33,583 bases of DNA from the IMG/VR virus record IMGVR_UViG_3300031857_022564, positions 1 through 33,583 of that record; one strand, given 5' to 3'. Shown in pieces: positions 15,327 to 23,984 of the stretch. Under the pieces are notes generated by a model, which saw only the letters and a list, made by a program, of their open reading frames with translations, made no database searches and was not told the origin of the DNA. This DNA comes from a virus. The position numbers were made by a program, and so were the translations under genes. The first letter of the stretch is position 1, and each line of letters starts with the position of its first letter.

Positions 15327-16635
15327 TTATTGTTTCTGGTTTTTTAGGAAGACTAATTTTATTTAAAGTAGGTAATTTAATTTGTACTTGCTTAGGAAAT
15401 TCAGGTACATACTGATCTAAATAACTACTAATCAATTCTTTCATTTTATCAAAACTAAACATTGTTTTACTTCTGAATGTTTGGCGTTTGGCTCCATCAA
15501 GATATTTTTTATAGTTATTAAAAGTATCATTTAAAGCATTAGCTATTTCCGGTTGGTTTGGAGAAAACCATTGTGATTCTTGAATTAAAAACTGATTTGC
15601 AGCACTTGGGTGTACATTTGTCAGTGTACCATTAATAGCATAAACAAATTCAGGATTCAAGAAATCCATATGTCCAGACCAATTTGAAACAATAATTGGT
15701 TTTTTAACTAAACTAAATTCAAGTAATGGACGACCAAAACCTTCACCTTTAGTTAAATTAATCATTGTTTTTACTTTAGGATGGTTATATAAATGATTCA
15801 TTTCTTCATCTGTAAATTCACCATGTAATAAATAAACATTTGGTAAATCCTGAGATTCAACTGTTTCTTTTATTAATCTGATTTTATGAAGAATATTTTC
15901 TCTATCATAATAAGATGAACCTGCTCCTGATGTTTTTAGAATTAATGCTGGTTTATTTTTCTTATTTTTAAATACTTCAAAAAATGCTTTAATCATTAAA
16001 CTAACATTTTTTCTATCTTCTCCCATATCACCTTGCATCCAATGTCCAACAAACAAATAAGCAAATGATTCAGGAATTTCATCTAAAGTACATATTAAGT
16101 CACTATCCGGTAATTCTTCATCAATCATTTCAAAATATTGACTCAAATTAGCTCCTTCAAATAACACTTCAACTGGTTTTTCTAATTTTAAAATCCCATC
16201 AACTTGTTTAGTTTGTTCATTTACTTGTTCAAATTGACTATTTTTTAATACATCTGCTGAATGTTTTGATGAAACTATATTCAGATTCATTTTATTACAT
16301 CCAACAATCCATTCAGGAATAGCAATTGTGGTTTCAATACCTGCTGTAAAGCCGATATTAAATTTTCCTATAGGTTGGAATTCATTAGGTACAGTTACTT
16401 GAGCCCAAATCTCAGGTTGTTTAGGTAACTGTGGTGAATTCAACATATGTTTTTCTAAGAATTTCCATTCTGGATTATCATTGATAAATCCCCAAGGACA
16501 CTCTCCCCAACGTTGAGGTAAAATTTTAACATCATACTTATCTAATTCGATAATAGATTTAACTAAATCACGAGAACGTGCTCCATACCCACTGTAGGTA
16601 TCAATAGGACAACTTATTACAAATAACGGTTTCAT
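15319..16635 (-). CDS. GT4-like glycosyltransferase
   Basis: A 438-residue GT-B-fold glycosyltransferase. The N-terminal half starts PLFVISCPIDTYSGYGARSRDLVKSI, a Gly-rich opening typical of GT4. The C-terminal donor domain has FVGHWMQGDMGEDRKNVSLMIKAF and ALILKTSGAG, then the EX7E motif in EGFGRPLLE (about residues 300-308). The final 40 residues are a basic, Pro-rich tail. It may add a sugar to a surface glycan or virion protein. It overlaps the next GT4 by a single base (TAATG), suggesting the two act together. Confidence 0.82.
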   Translation of the reverse strand: MKPLFVISCPIDTYSGYGARSRDLVKSIIELDKYDVKILPQRWGECPWGFINDNPEWKFLEKHMLNSPQLPKQPEIWAQVTVPNEFQPIGKFNIGFTAGIETTIAIPEWIVGCNKMNLNIVSSKHSADVLKNSQFEQVNEQTKQVDGILKLEKPVEVLFEGANLSQYFEMIDEELPDSDLICTLDEIPESFAYLFVGHWMQGDMGEDRKNVSLMIKAFFEVFKNKKNKPALILKTSGAGSSYYDRENILHKIRLIKETVESQDLPNVYLLHGEFTDEEMNHLYNHPKVKTMINLTKGEGFGRPLLEFSLVKKPIIVSNWSGHMDFLNPEFVYAINGTLTNVHPSAANQFLIQESQWFSPNQPEIANALNDTFNNYKKYLDGAKRQTFRSKTMFSFDKMKELISSYLDQYVPEFPKQVQIKLPTLNKISLPKKPETING

Positions 16636-18083
16636 TAATATATTAATTTATGTTTTAAAGTTCTAACAGGATATGTATTTGAATTAACAAATTCAAAATG
16701 TTTTCTAGGCTTCCAAGTTTCAAATAGTTTATCAAAACATTCAATAACTTTTTTACCTTGATGTTCTGATGTGAATCCGGCTTCATCACTTGTAGCCCAT
16801 TCTCTACCTTTCAAACCTTTTAATTGACGTTCTTCAGGAGTTAAATTATACACATTCATAATTTGTTCAGCTGCGTCTTCAGCCTCACATCTATCATCAA
16901 AAATATAAGGTGTTGGAGGAGAACCTACAATTGAACGTGATGTTGGATATACTGGAAACGCCCATTCACCATGTTTTTTAATTGTACCTCTATGGTTTGA
17001 TGGAAAGTTTTCATCAAAATCAATCCAAGTACCATCTTCAAATTCAAAACGCATTTGATCTTGCATACCACCTGTTACATTTGCAATAATAGGTAAACCA
17101 CACAACATAGCTTCTGTTAAACTTAATCCCCAACCTTCATTTGATGTTAATAAAATTTGAACATCAGACATATTATATAACAAACTCATTTCATGTGTAC
17201 TAGCATGCATGTTTGTAAATACAATATTGTGTTTATATTCTTCTTCAAAGAATAAATCAATAACAGCAGGCAAATCAGTACCATGTTCACTTACACGTTC
17301 AGTATGAAGCATTAAGAAACATTTTTTAGCTTTTTCTTTAGGTAATTTATCTAAAAATAATCTAAAAGCCATTAATGCATCTGGAATTTGTTTGCGACGG
17401 ATGTTTCTAGAGTTAAAGAAAACAATAAATTCAGGATCTAATTTACCAAAAATACGTTTTTTATATTTTTGTACTTCTTCCCATTCTTTATCATTTTTAG
17501 CAATAGGTTTAAAAATATCTTTATTTAAACCATGAGGAACATACTCAATCACTTTATTGTTTGCTTTTTCACCTAATACTAACTTATTAATATTAACTGT
17601 TTGTTTTGAAATACCCATCAACAAATCACAAGCTTCATAGAATGGAAGATTATACATTGGTGCTGGATAATCATCCCAAATGTTCAAATAAGTAATAGGA
17701 ATTTGTTTACGGATTTCATTTTCAATAGCAAATAACCAAACAAAATAACGTGGATCTGTAATCAACATAATAGCGTCTGGTTTTTCTATTTGGATGATTT
17801 GTCTTAAAACTGTAGTATCTCCATACCCATCAACAGGATATAAAAATACAGATGAATCTGTAATCCCAGCATTTTTATTTGTGTCTTCACACAAATCTAA
17901 TTTTTTACCTTTTTCAGGATGAGTAATAGCTCCCGCTAAATTCACCCAATTAAAGTGTTGAGCTGTTTGAATTACAATTTCTCTAGCAACAGTTGCGATA
18001 CCTGAATGGACTCTAATGTCATCGCAAATTAATAGAATTTTCTTCCTCTTATCAGGAGGTAAATAACTGAATTTATCTTTCAT
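16635..18083 (-). CDS. GT4 glycosyltransferase
   Basis: A 482-residue GT4 enzyme, the first gene of the glycan island in transcription order. The opening KKILLICDDIRVHSGIATVAREIVIQTAQ is the GT4 N-terminal Gly loop, FNSRNIRRKQIPDALMAFRLF begins the donor domain, and the EX7E motif is in NEGWGLSLTEAMLCGLPIIANVTGG. Sugar specificity is unknown. It lies 11 bases downstream of the ribbon-helix-helix regulator. The adjacent 438-aa protein is of the same class but not an obvious recent duplicate. Confidence 0.85.
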   Translation of the reverse strand: MKDKFSYLPPDKRKKILLICDDIRVHSGIATVAREIVIQTAQHFNWVNLAGAITHPEKGKKLDLCEDTNKNAGITDSSVFLYPVDGYGDTTVLRQIIQIEKPDAIMLITDPRYFVWLFAIENEIRKQIPITYLNIWDDYPAPMYNLPFYEACDLLMGISKQTVNINKLVLGEKANNKVIEYVPHGLNKDIFKPIAKNDKEWEEVQKYKKRIFGKLDPEFIVFFNSRNIRRKQIPDALMAFRLFLDKLPKEKAKKCFLMLHTERVSEHGTDLPAVIDLFFEEEYKHNIVFTNMHASTHEMSLLYNMSDVQILLTSNEGWGLSLTEAMLCGLPIIANVTGGMQDQMRFEFEDGTWIDFDENFPSNHRGTIKKHGEWAFPVYPTSRSIVGSPPTPYIFDDRCEAEDAAEQIMNVYNLTPEERQLKGLKGREWATSDEAGFTSEHQGKKVIECFDKLFETWKPRKHFEFVNSNTYPVRTLKHKLIY

Positions 18084-18094
18084 GTAACTTAATT

Positions 18095-18289
18095 TTAATT
18101 TTTAATTTCTAGGTTGTTGTGTGAATGAACTTTTTTTCTAAAATCTTCATCGGTAAGATACAGATGAATAGTGCGGTCAGCAAGCTTTTGTAAAGAAAAT
18201 TTGTACTTAACACATGCAATCTTAAAATCCTCGAATAACTCACTCTGTACTTTTACAGAGGTTAATGTCATATCCTTTTTATTTGTCAT
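18095..18289 (-). CDS. Ribbon-helix-helix DNA-binding protein
   Basis: A 64-residue protein with the RHH layout: a short strand (LTSVKVQSELF), helix A (EDFKIACVKYK) and helix B (SLQKLADRTIHLYLTDEDFRKKV). The same overall pattern (MTLTSVKV...LFEDFKxxC...LADRxxxLYLTDEDFR) is one I associate with small regulators in Bacteroidota phages. It would dimerise and bind operator DNA with the N-terminal strand. It is preceded by a 42-base AT-rich gap (18290-18331), one of the larger ones here, and stands at the replication/glycan boundary, so it may control the island. Target unknown. Confidence 0.72.
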   Translation of the reverse strand: MTNKKDMTLTSVKVQSELFEDFKIACVKYKFSLQKLADRTIHLYLTDEDFRKKVHSHNNLEIKN

Positions 18290-18331
18290 AGCTTTTATTT
18301 TTAATATCGTATATAAATATATTAGGATTCT

Positions 18332-19285
18332 TTAAGATATACTAGCGTTACAAAGTTCCTTTTTATTTTTAAAAGGACAATACATACAACTATATTTACT
18401 AGGATTAGGTTCAAATACTTTATTTTTATGTGAACCATCATGGTTAAATACTTCTTCTATAAATGAATTAATAGTGTTAGTTGCTTTACCCATCTTAATT
18501 TTACCACTAGCCGGAGTGTATTCTTGTATTCTAGATATTGGAAATGGTGATTCTTCCCATATTTTTCTTTTAACGATAAAAAATTCTATTTCAATATTGT
18601 CTTCAGGTACCCCAAATTGTTGACTATAAAACTTTTTATAAAGGACTAATTGGAGTTGTTTAGTTTCATCTTTTTTAGTTTTATCATCCCAACCACTTCT
18701 AGATGTTTTAATATCTATAATTTTAAAAGTATTAGTTGGTTCATGATACAAAACAACATCCAAGTAGCCCTTATATAAAATAGTTCTGAATTCGGGATGA
18801 GGGTTAAGTAATAGAGGTACTTCACAGCCTACTAAAAACCATCCTCGCTTACCAAAATACCCACTTCGTTTTTTCTTTACAAAATCTAAAATAGCTAACC
18901 CATCTTCATAAAACTCTCTCATTTCGACAGGATCAGAAAAATGAACATTTTTATTAGATTTGTAATCTTTTAAATATGTTTCTCTAAATCGATCTTCAAA
19001 ATATTCTTCTATATTAATTCGGTCCGCTTCAGCGCCACTAACATCATATATAGTTGTTATATAATGTTGTATAACCTCATGTAATGCAGTTCCGAATGTC
19101 ATATGAATAGACTGTTCAGATGTATAATAACCGTCTCTATATTGTAACGACCATTTACGTGGGCAAGACAAAAACATAGACATTTGACTATAGGAAATTG
19201 CTTTTTCAGTAGCGTAATTAATTTCCTTTAGAGTATGTTTTTTGATTTGTTTTACAATTGCAGGTATTTTTTTCTTTCTACTCAA
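18332..19285 (-). CDS. Cas4/RecB-like PD-(D/E)XK nuclease with Fe-S cysteines
   Basis: A 317-residue nuclease of the RecB/Cas4/AddB class. Motifs in order: SYSQMSMFLSCPRKW with C41, GTALHEVIQHY (H69), GYLDVVLYH (D176), the catalytic IIDIKTS (D191, K193) and QLQLVLY (QxxxY, about 210-216). C-terminal C300, C303 and C312 (CMYC...LC) with C41 form the four-Cys iron-sulfur site seen in Cas4 and AddB. It probably processes DNA ends during replication-recombination or packaging. No CRISPR array or cas gene is nearby, so it is not part of a CRISPR system. Confidence 0.87.
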   Translation of the reverse strand: MSRKKKIPAIVKQIKKHTLKEINYATEKAISYSQMSMFLSCPRKWSLQYRDGYYTSEQSIHMTFGTALHEVIQHYITTIYDVSGAEADRINIEEYFEDRFRETYLKDYKSNKNVHFSDPVEMREFYEDGLAILDFVKKKRSGYFGKRGWFLVGCEVPLLLNPHPEFRTILYKGYLDVVLYHEPTNTFKIIDIKTSRSGWDDKTKKDETKQLQLVLYKKFYSQQFGVPEDNIEIEFFIVKRKIWEESPFPISRIQEYTPASGKIKMGKATNTINSFIEEVFNHDGSHKNKVFEPNPSKYSCMYCPFKNKKELCNASIS

Positions 19286-19288
19286 AAC

Positions 19289-19552
19289 TTATTTTTTACC
19301 GTTCAGCATCTGAATTGTTTTCTCTAAGTAGAGAGCTAAATCCATTGCTTCTTCTTTGGCGTGTTGTAAATATTCTAATACAGATAAATCAGTTCTATCT
19401 AAAGTATTATTATATTTGTTTTTACCCATTTCTGCTCTTTTAATATACTCATCAATAACTGAGTCTACAATTGAGTCTGTTTTAGGAATGGTTCTTGTAT
19501 TTAAGTTTGGAGTGTCAAATGTGACTCCATAAACATCACTATTTTTTGTCAT
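19289..19552 (-). CDS. MazG-like small phage protein (putative NTP pyrophosphohydrolase fold)
   Basis: An 87-residue protein. The region YIKRAEMGKNKYNNTLDRTDLSVLEYLQHAKEEAMDLALYLEKTI (about 37-81) follows a phage motif I recall as R-x-x-K-x-G-x-x-x-Y-x-x-T-L-x-R-x-D-x-x-x-x-x-W-L-x-H-x-x-E-E-x-x-D, seen in small MazG-like or dATP/dGTP-diphosphohydrolase N-terminal proteins. The acidic EE..D pair could bind Mg. It may clean nucleotide pools or be a non-catalytic relative. It is packed between the nuclease gene (3 bases) and clamp-loader small subunit (ATGA overlap). Confidence 0.6.
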   Translation of the reverse strand: MTKNSDVYGVTFDTPNLNTRTIPKTDSIVDSVIDEYIKRAEMGKNKYNNTLDRTDLSVLEYLQHAKEEAMDLALYLEKTIQMLNGKK

Positions 19553-19968
19553 TTGATTTCTTTTAATAACTTTTTAATTTCCTTATCATCAACTCCTGAT
19601 TTTTCTAGAATATGTTCTATTCCTTCTTTTTTAAGAATATACAAATAATCTTCAGCTTCGCCTAATGATATTGTATAAAAATTAGCTACATACTGTAGCA
19701 ATGAATTACTAGGCTTCTTTTTAGAAGATTTAATGTACTTGAGGAAAACATTCTTTTTAGGTAACATAGAGCAATAGTATTTATAAGTTTTTTCTTTATC
19801 AGGATAAGGGATTCTTTGGCCCAAATTTGCAACCTCAGTGTATCCTTCATACATACTTACAAATCTATGAACCATGTAAGAATTGAATGATTCTCGCTGA
19901 TCCTCTGTAAAAGAAGCCCAGGACGTTTTGTTAGTAGTAATTTCTTTTAACCAATCAAATATCGTCAC
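19549..19968 (-). CDS. Clamp-loader small subunit, T4 gp62-like
   Basis: A 139-residue protein resembling the gp62 small clamp-loader subunit of T4-like phages. It begins MTIFDWLKEITTNK, has the 'F-x-x-Y-M-V-H-R-F-V-S' block (here FNSYMVHRFVSMYEG), then YYCSMLPKKNVFLKYIKS and a C-terminal helical part typical of marine gp62 homologues. gp62 combines with four gp44 ATPase subunits to load the gp45 clamp. The gp44-like gene lies 0.4 kb upstream and gp45/gp43 are in the same region, which supports the call. Similarity is to a divergent family recalled by eye. Confidence 0.72.
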   Translation of the reverse strand: MTIFDWLKEITTNKTSWASFTEDQRESFNSYMVHRFVSMYEGYTEVANLGQRIPYPDKEKTYKYYCSMLPKKNVFLKYIKSSKKKPSNSLLQYVANFYTISLGEAEDYLYILKKEGIEHILEKSGVDDKEIKKLLKEIK

Positions 19969-20197
19969 CGCCGTATTCTTTTCTCAATTCTTTAGGTAAA
20001 GTTTCAATTAGAATCTCTCCACTTTCCACATCATAAAATACAGGAATAGGAATAAGAGCATCTTCATCAGCACCAACTACAAAACGAGACACTTTACGAA
20101 GAATTACTCCTTGACTCCAAATTTTACCTCCTGATGGAGTTTCTACTGATGTTGTCTTTGACAAATCAAGATTAATGTTCATTTGATTATTTTTCAT
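19955..20197 (-). CDS. Conserved-type phage hypothetical protein (80 aa)
   Basis: An 80-residue protein, MKNNQMNINLDLSKTTSVETPSGG..., then WSQGVILRKVSRFVVGADEDALIPIPVFYDVESGEI. The block VxLRKVSRFVxGxxxDxLIPIPVF is one I recall from small proteins near the replication genes of many phages; relatives often have a CxxC pair at the beginning and end of the strand region, absent here. Function unknown. Start is uncertain: an ATG at 20182 (MNINLDLS) would give 75 residues and no overlap with the upstream gene. Confidence 0.6.
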   Translation of the reverse strand: MKNNQMNINLDLSKTTSVETPSGGKIWSQGVILRKVSRFVVGADEDALIPIPVFYDVESGEILIETLPKELRKEYGGDDI

Positions 20198-20384
20198 TTT
20201 CTTTATGTTTTTTCCATTCTAAATAAAATCCAACACCAACTAATAAATTCATACCTAATGATGCTGCTATTTCTTTTATATCTTCATACACATTCATAGT
20301 TAGGTGAACATGACCTACCATCCAAAAAGGTATAGATAAGTTACTTGCTACCCAAAGTATAAAAAAGTGTATGAATTTTTTCAT
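20187..20384 (-). CDS. Small membrane protein, likely two spans (65 aa)
   Basis: A 65-residue hydrophobic protein with a probable first span at residues 5-23 (IHFFILWVASNLSIPFWMV) and a second at about 42-55 (LGMNLLVGVGFYL), then a charged tail EWKKHKENEK. It begins with an ATGA overlap to the clamp-loader ATPase gene and ends overlapping the next gene by 11 bases, so it belongs to the replication operon. No known function; it may tie replication or lysis timing to the membrane, but that is speculation. Confidence 0.55.
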   Translation of the reverse strand: MKKFIHFFILWVASNLSIPFWMVGHVHLTMNVYEDIKEIAASLGMNLLVGVGFYLEWKKHKENEK

Positions 20385-21319
20385 ATTACTCTTTTACTTA
20401 AAGTTAATGATAAAATCCTAGAAAGCAAAGCCATTGCGTTTATTTCTTTATCAATCCTGAAGTTGGAATGGTATTGGTATTCTTCAATATAAATAATTAC
20501 TTCACCCATGCTAGTAGGAGCATATTTATCTATATTATCAAATAAAAATCTAAATAGATCCTCAAAATCATTAGCACCAGAATCAGCTATAATCTGTCTA
20601 ATGTTATTAAACGATTTAGATGTTGGTTTGCATAATTCCATGAGTATTTGATTTTTGTAGTTACTAGACACTAATATGTTTTTATCAATAACTACTTCAT
20701 CACCTGCTACACCCATTTGTAGTGTGTTAAGCATTTTACGTAGGTCAGGATAAAATTGATTAATAACTAATTTCAAATCATCAGCTCCCATTCCAACATC
20801 TTCTTTTTTAAGAATGTCTATGATATGGTAAGCAATATCTTGTTTAGATGGAGGTACAATTTTAAGTACCTGGCAACGTGATTGAAGAGGATCAATAATA
20901 CGCTCAACATAATTACAAGTCAAGATAAACCTTGTAGTGCGAGCAAATGTCTCAATAATGTTTCTTAATGATGCCTGCGCTTGGATTGTGAGAAAATCTG
21001 CTTCATCCAAGATAACAACTTTAAGAGGTTTAAATGATGCCACAGACGAGAAGCCCTGGACCTTATCCCTAATAGTATCAATACCACGTTCATCGGAAGC
21101 GTTAAGGAAGAGGTAATCACAATTAAGATTGTTAACAATAAGTTTAGCAAGAGTGGTTTTACCACAACCAGCAGGACCATAAAAGACCATATTAACAATA
21201 TCATTTTGGCTTAAAAATTTAGCTATAGTTTGTTTAATTTGTTCATTTCCTACAAAATTTTCTAATTTATTTGGTCTATAGATTTCATTCCATAGTGTAT
21301 GTTGTTTAGTAGTCGCCAT
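20381..21319 (-). CDS. Clamp-loader ATPase, T4 gp44-like
   Basis: A 312-residue AAA+ ATPase of the clamp-loader large-subunit family. It starts LWNEIYRPNKLENFVGNEQIK, the typical opening of RFC/gp44 proteins. Walker A is GPAGCGKTT (48-56), Walker B VVILDEAD (101-108), sensor 1 FILTCNY and the arginine-finger SRC motif at 147-149. It loads the gp45-like sliding clamp onto primer-template DNA with the small subunit encoded at 19549. It overlaps the upstream 86-aa gene by 14 bases. Confidence 0.93.
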   Translation of the reverse strand: MATTKQHTLWNEIYRPNKLENFVGNEQIKQTIAKFLSQNDIVNMVFYGPAGCGKTTLAKLIVNNLNCDYLFLNASDERGIDTIRDKVQGFSSVASFKPLKVVILDEADFLTIQAQASLRNIIETFARTTRFILTCNYVERIIDPLQSRCQVLKIVPPSKQDIAYHIIDILKKEDVGMGADDLKLVINQFYPDLRKMLNTLQMGVAGDEVVIDKNILVSSNYKNQILMELCKPTSKSFNNIRQIIADSGANDFEDLFRFLFDNIDKYAPTSMGEVIIYIEEYQYHSNFRIDKEINAMALLSRILSLTLSKRVI

Positions 21320-21566
21320 ATATGTTGTAACGTTTAGGTTCTGGTTCTTTAATTTCCACTTCTGTATTTAATATAGCATATAATTTACCCTCTTCCAAAT
21401 TTAGTCTGAAGGCTTTAGGTTTAATTCCTGATATTTGATAAGAAGCTTCTAAGGCGTCTGTTATAGATTTTTGAACCTCATTAACATTACTTACCTTCCA
21501 GTTATCACCTGGTGGTACACGATAAGCGATTTCAATTAGTTTTTCTCGTATTTCTGTTTTGCTCAT
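21306..21566 (-). CDS. Hypothetical protein (86 aa)
   Basis: An 86-residue, soluble, mixed-charge protein between the GroEL and clamp-loader genes. Segments include IREKLIEIAYRVPPGDNW, NEVQKSITDALEASYQ and a beta-like tail LYAILNTEVEIKEPEP. I recognise no family or motif. It is joined to the 67-aa gene by ATGA and overlaps the clamp-loader ATPase start by 14 bases, so it is expressed with the replication genes. Confidence 0.5.
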   Translation of the reverse strand: MSKTEIREKLIEIAYRVPPGDNWKVSNVNEVQKSITDALEASYQISGIKPKAFRLNLEEGKLYAILNTEVEIKEPEPKRYNIYGDY

Positions 21567-21766
21567 AACTTGATTGATTTTTTCATGTAAGGCAGTAGAC
21601 TATAATAAGGATAATTTACTGTTGTAGTTTCGTTGTGTTTAGATAATCCAAAATATAGATTATGATCATCACTAACAGCATCAGGTACAAAATATACTTT
21701 TACAATTGTATACTCTATAGCACCTATATAAATGGTTTTTCCTATTAAGTCTACTGCGTCTTGCAT
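21563..21766 (-). CDS. Hypothetical protein (67 aa)
   Basis: A 67-residue protein directly after GroEL. The sequence (MQDAVDLIGKTIYIGAIEYTIVKVYFVPD...) looks beta-rich, like a small barrel or OB-type strand set, but no motif identifies it. It begins ten bases after the groEL stop and ends in an ATGA overlap with the next gene. Confidence 0.45.
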   Translation of the reverse strand: MQDAVDLIGKTIYIGAIEYTIVKVYFVPDAVSDDHNLYFGLSKHNETTTVNYPYYSLLPYMKKSIKL

Positions 21767-21776
21767 AACTGTGAAC

Positions 21777-23390
21777 TTACATCATTCCCATCATACCTCC
21801 AAGCCCATCGTCATTCTTGTTTTCTTCGGGCTTGTCAACTACAACAGCTTCTGTTAATAAAATAGTACCTGCTACTGAAGCAGCATTTTCAAGTGCAGTA
21901 CGAGTTACTTTAGATGGATCAATGATGCCTAATTCTCTCATATCATCAAAATCTTCTTCCATTAAATTAAATCCATACCAATAATCACCTCCAGTTGCTC
22001 CAGACAATGCATTATAGATATCTTCTAATTCATAGCCAGCATTAGATAAAATTTTCTTAAATGGTTCAGCACAGGCATTATAAACAATCCTACCACCAAT
22101 ACTGTTAACATCAGTGATTCCATTTCTAGCATGTAACAAAGCCATTCCACCACCAGGTACAATTCCTTCTTCTAAAGCAGCTTTAGTAGCTTGTAAAGCA
22201 TCATCAACACGGTCTTTCTTTTCCTTCATTTCTGATTCAGTAAATCCACCTACATGTACAATTGCTACACCACCAATAAATTTAGCTAAACGTTCTTGTA
22301 ATTTTTCACGCTCATAAGGAGATTGTGCTTTATCAATTTGTGATTGTAATTCTTCAATACGGTTTGTAATTTTATCTGAATCACCATTACCATCAACAAT
22401 AGTTGTTTGGTCTTTATTTACTGTAATAACACGTGCTTGACCAAACCAATCCCAACTAAATTTATCAAGTTTCATACCTTTTTCAGTACTGAATACTTGT
22501 CCACCTGTCATGATAGCAATATCTTCAAGCAACAGTTTACGACGGTCTCCAAAATCAGGAGCTTTAATAGCAACTGTTTTCAAAATACCTCTTGCTTTGT
22601 TCACAATCAAAGTAGCTAATGCTTCACCATCTACATCTTCAGCAATAATAACCAATGGTTTATTTTGGTTAGATACAGCTTCTAAAATAGGCAACAATTC
22701 TTTTACAGTAGTAAACTTCTTATCAGCAATCAAAATATAAGGATCATTGATAGTAGTACTCATAGTGTTATTATCAGTTACAAAATAAGGTGATTTGTAA
22801 CCTCTATCAAACTGCATACCTTCTACTGTTTCAAGATATGTTTCTCCATTTTTAGATTCTTCAATAAACACAACACCTTCACGACCTACTTTTTCCATCG
22901 CTGTAGCAATCAATTCACCTACTTCAGGATCATTATTTGCTGAAATAGTAGCGATTTGTTTAAGTTGTTCTTCAGATGAAATATCTTCTTTGATATTATC
23001 ATGAATGTAGTTAATTACTTCTTTTACTGCTTTATCAATACTGCGTTTAATTTCAACAGCGTTTTCACCATGGTTAAGATACTTAAGACCTTGTTTAGCC
23101 ATTTCACGAGCCAACAAAGTTGAAGTAGTAGTACCATCACCAGCATTGTCTGCTGTTTTAATAGCTGCTTGTTTAACTAATTGTACACCTAATTCTTCAA
23201 TTGGATCTTCCAATGTGATTGACTTAGCTACTGTAACACCATCTTTAGTTGATTGAGGAATACCTCCGTTTGCAATAACCACATTACGTCCATTAGGACC
23301 AAGTGTTGCTGTTACAGCATCTGCTAACTTATCGATACCATCAATCATTTTTTTCCTTGCCTCAGGGCCGAATTCTATAATTTTGCTCAT
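21777..23390 (-). CDS. groEL: GroEL (chaperonin 60)
   Basis: A 537-residue chaperonin covering the whole cellular length (about 545). Key elements are [10 protein letters not shown] (normally GPKGRNV), the ATP-site [10 protein letters not shown], the apical YKSPYFVTD substrate/GroES-binding helix region, [23 protein letters not shown] (with the catalytic Asp), and a GGMMGMM tail. All catalytic positions I can align are intact, so the ring should be functional. It lies one base from groES. It may fold the phage's own capsid or enzymes when the host chaperonin does not suffice. Confidence 0.97.
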   Translation of the reverse strand: MSKIIEFGPEARKKMIDGIDKLADAVTATLGPNGRNVVIANGGIPQSTKDGVTVAKSITLEDPIEELGVQLVKQAAIKTADNAGDGTTTSTLLAREMAKQGLKYLNHGENAVEIKRSIDKAVKEVINYIHDNIKEDISSEEQLKQIATISANNDPEVGELIATAMEKVGREGVVFIEESKNGETYLETVEGMQFDRGYKSPYFVTDNNTMSTTINDPYILIADKKFTTVKELLPILEAVSNQNKPLVIIAEDVDGEALATLIVNKARGILKTVAIKAPDFGDRRKLLLEDIAIMTGGQVFSTEKGMKLDKFSWDWFGQARVITVNKDQTTIVDGNGDSDKITNRIEELQSQIDKAQSPYEREKLQERLAKFIGGVAIVHVGGFTESEMKEKKDRVDDALQATKAALEEGIVPGGGMALLHARNGITDVNSIGGRIVYNACAEPFKKILSNAGYELEDIYNALSGATGGDYWYGFNLMEEDFDDMRELGIIDPSKVTRTALENAASVAGTILLTEAVVVDKPEENKNDDGLGGMMGMM

Positions 23391-23391
23391 A

Positions 23392-23685
23392 TTAATCTTT
23401 ATTTACTTTTGCTAAAACTTGATTTTCAGGACCAATCCAATACTCTTCACCTTCATGTTCTAATTTAGAAAAACCCATTGTAGGTAATACTACAATATCT
23501 CCTTCTTGAACAACAGTATCAATCCAAGTTCCGGTCACTGAATAATATCCTTTACCTACTGTTACTACTTTTCCAAGTTTGTTTTTCTCATTTCCCAAAT
23601 CGGGAACAATAATACCACCATATGAAGTTTCTTCTGCTTCCATAGGTTTTACAATAATTGCGTTGTATAATGCTTCTAATTTCAT
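23392..23685 (-). CDS. groES: GroES (chaperonin 10)
   Basis: A 97-residue co-chaperonin, the usual length. The mobile loop that contacts GroEL is EETSYGGIIVPD (about 18-29), and the KLGKVVTVGKG, VQEGDIVVLP and HEGEEYWIGPENQVLAKV strands complete the Cpn10 fold. It lies next to groEL in the normal groES-groEL order. Its presence shows that this phage does not rely on host GroES alone, as T4 does when it replaces GroES with Gp31. Confidence 0.96.
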   Translation of the reverse strand: MKLEALYNAIIVKPMEAEETSYGGIIVPDLGNEKNKLGKVVTVGKGYYSVTGTWIDTVVQEGDIVVLPTMGFSKLEHEGEEYWIGPENQVLAKVNKD

Positions 23686-23688
23686 AAT

Positions 23689-23982
23689 TTAAAAATCAAA
23701 TTTATCTGTGAATGAATTAATTATATTGTTATATTCACTCATATATTCTTGTAATGAATCATATGATTTACTATTTGCTTTATCTTTGGCGATTGATTTT
23801 AAAGCACTTCCTAAATTGCTGTAGTGGCCTACTATTTTAGTGTATTCTTTACCAGAATCACTATATCGAGTATCAGGAGTAACTTTAATATTCACAGTCA
23901 TACAGTTGTCATCCATTGAAATGAAATAAGGTTCCATAACAGGATCATTAATAAAACGGGTATATTCTTTTTCGGTAGTCAT
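23689..23982 (-). CDS. Hypothetical phage protein (97 aa)
   Basis: A 97-residue protein starting MTTEKEYTRFINDPVMEPYFISMDDNCMTVNIKV, then GKEYTKIVGHYSNLGSALKSIAKDKA and SYDSLQEYMSEYNNIINSF. The 'EPYFIxMDDxCxTV...GKEYxxxxGYYxNLxSALK' pattern is, from memory, a small phage protein family of unknown function. It is the first gene of the groES-groEL block and its start is preceded by a perfect inverted repeat (23985-24001), so it may mark the beginning of a transcript. Confidence 0.57.
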   Translation of the reverse strand: MTTEKEYTRFINDPVMEPYFISMDDNCMTVNIKVTPDTRYSDSGKEYTKIVGHYSNLGSALKSIAKDKANSKSYDSLQEYMSEYNNIINSFTDKFDF

Positions 23983-23984
23983 AT

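Noticed and set aside
18300-18325. TATAAATA sequence resembling a T4 late promoter
   Set aside because: It reads on the plus strand, opposite to all genes in the window, and such words are expected by chance in AT-rich DNA.
18332-19285. CRISPR-Cas locus suggested by a Cas4-like protein
   Set aside because: There are no direct repeats with spacers and no other cas genes in the window.
19258-19443. Plus-strand hydrophobic frame
   Set aside because: It is opposite the 3' end of the MazG-like gene and the start of the nuclease; the apparent hydrophobicity comes from reading AT-rich antisense.
20965-21204. Second minus-strand frame inside the clamp-loader ATPase gene
   Set aside because: It is in another frame of a gene with intact Walker motifs and gives a Leu/Val-rich nonsense protein.
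22114-22740. Plus-strand frames opposite groEL
   Set aside because: groEL is clear over the full length; these are shadows of a long conserved gene.
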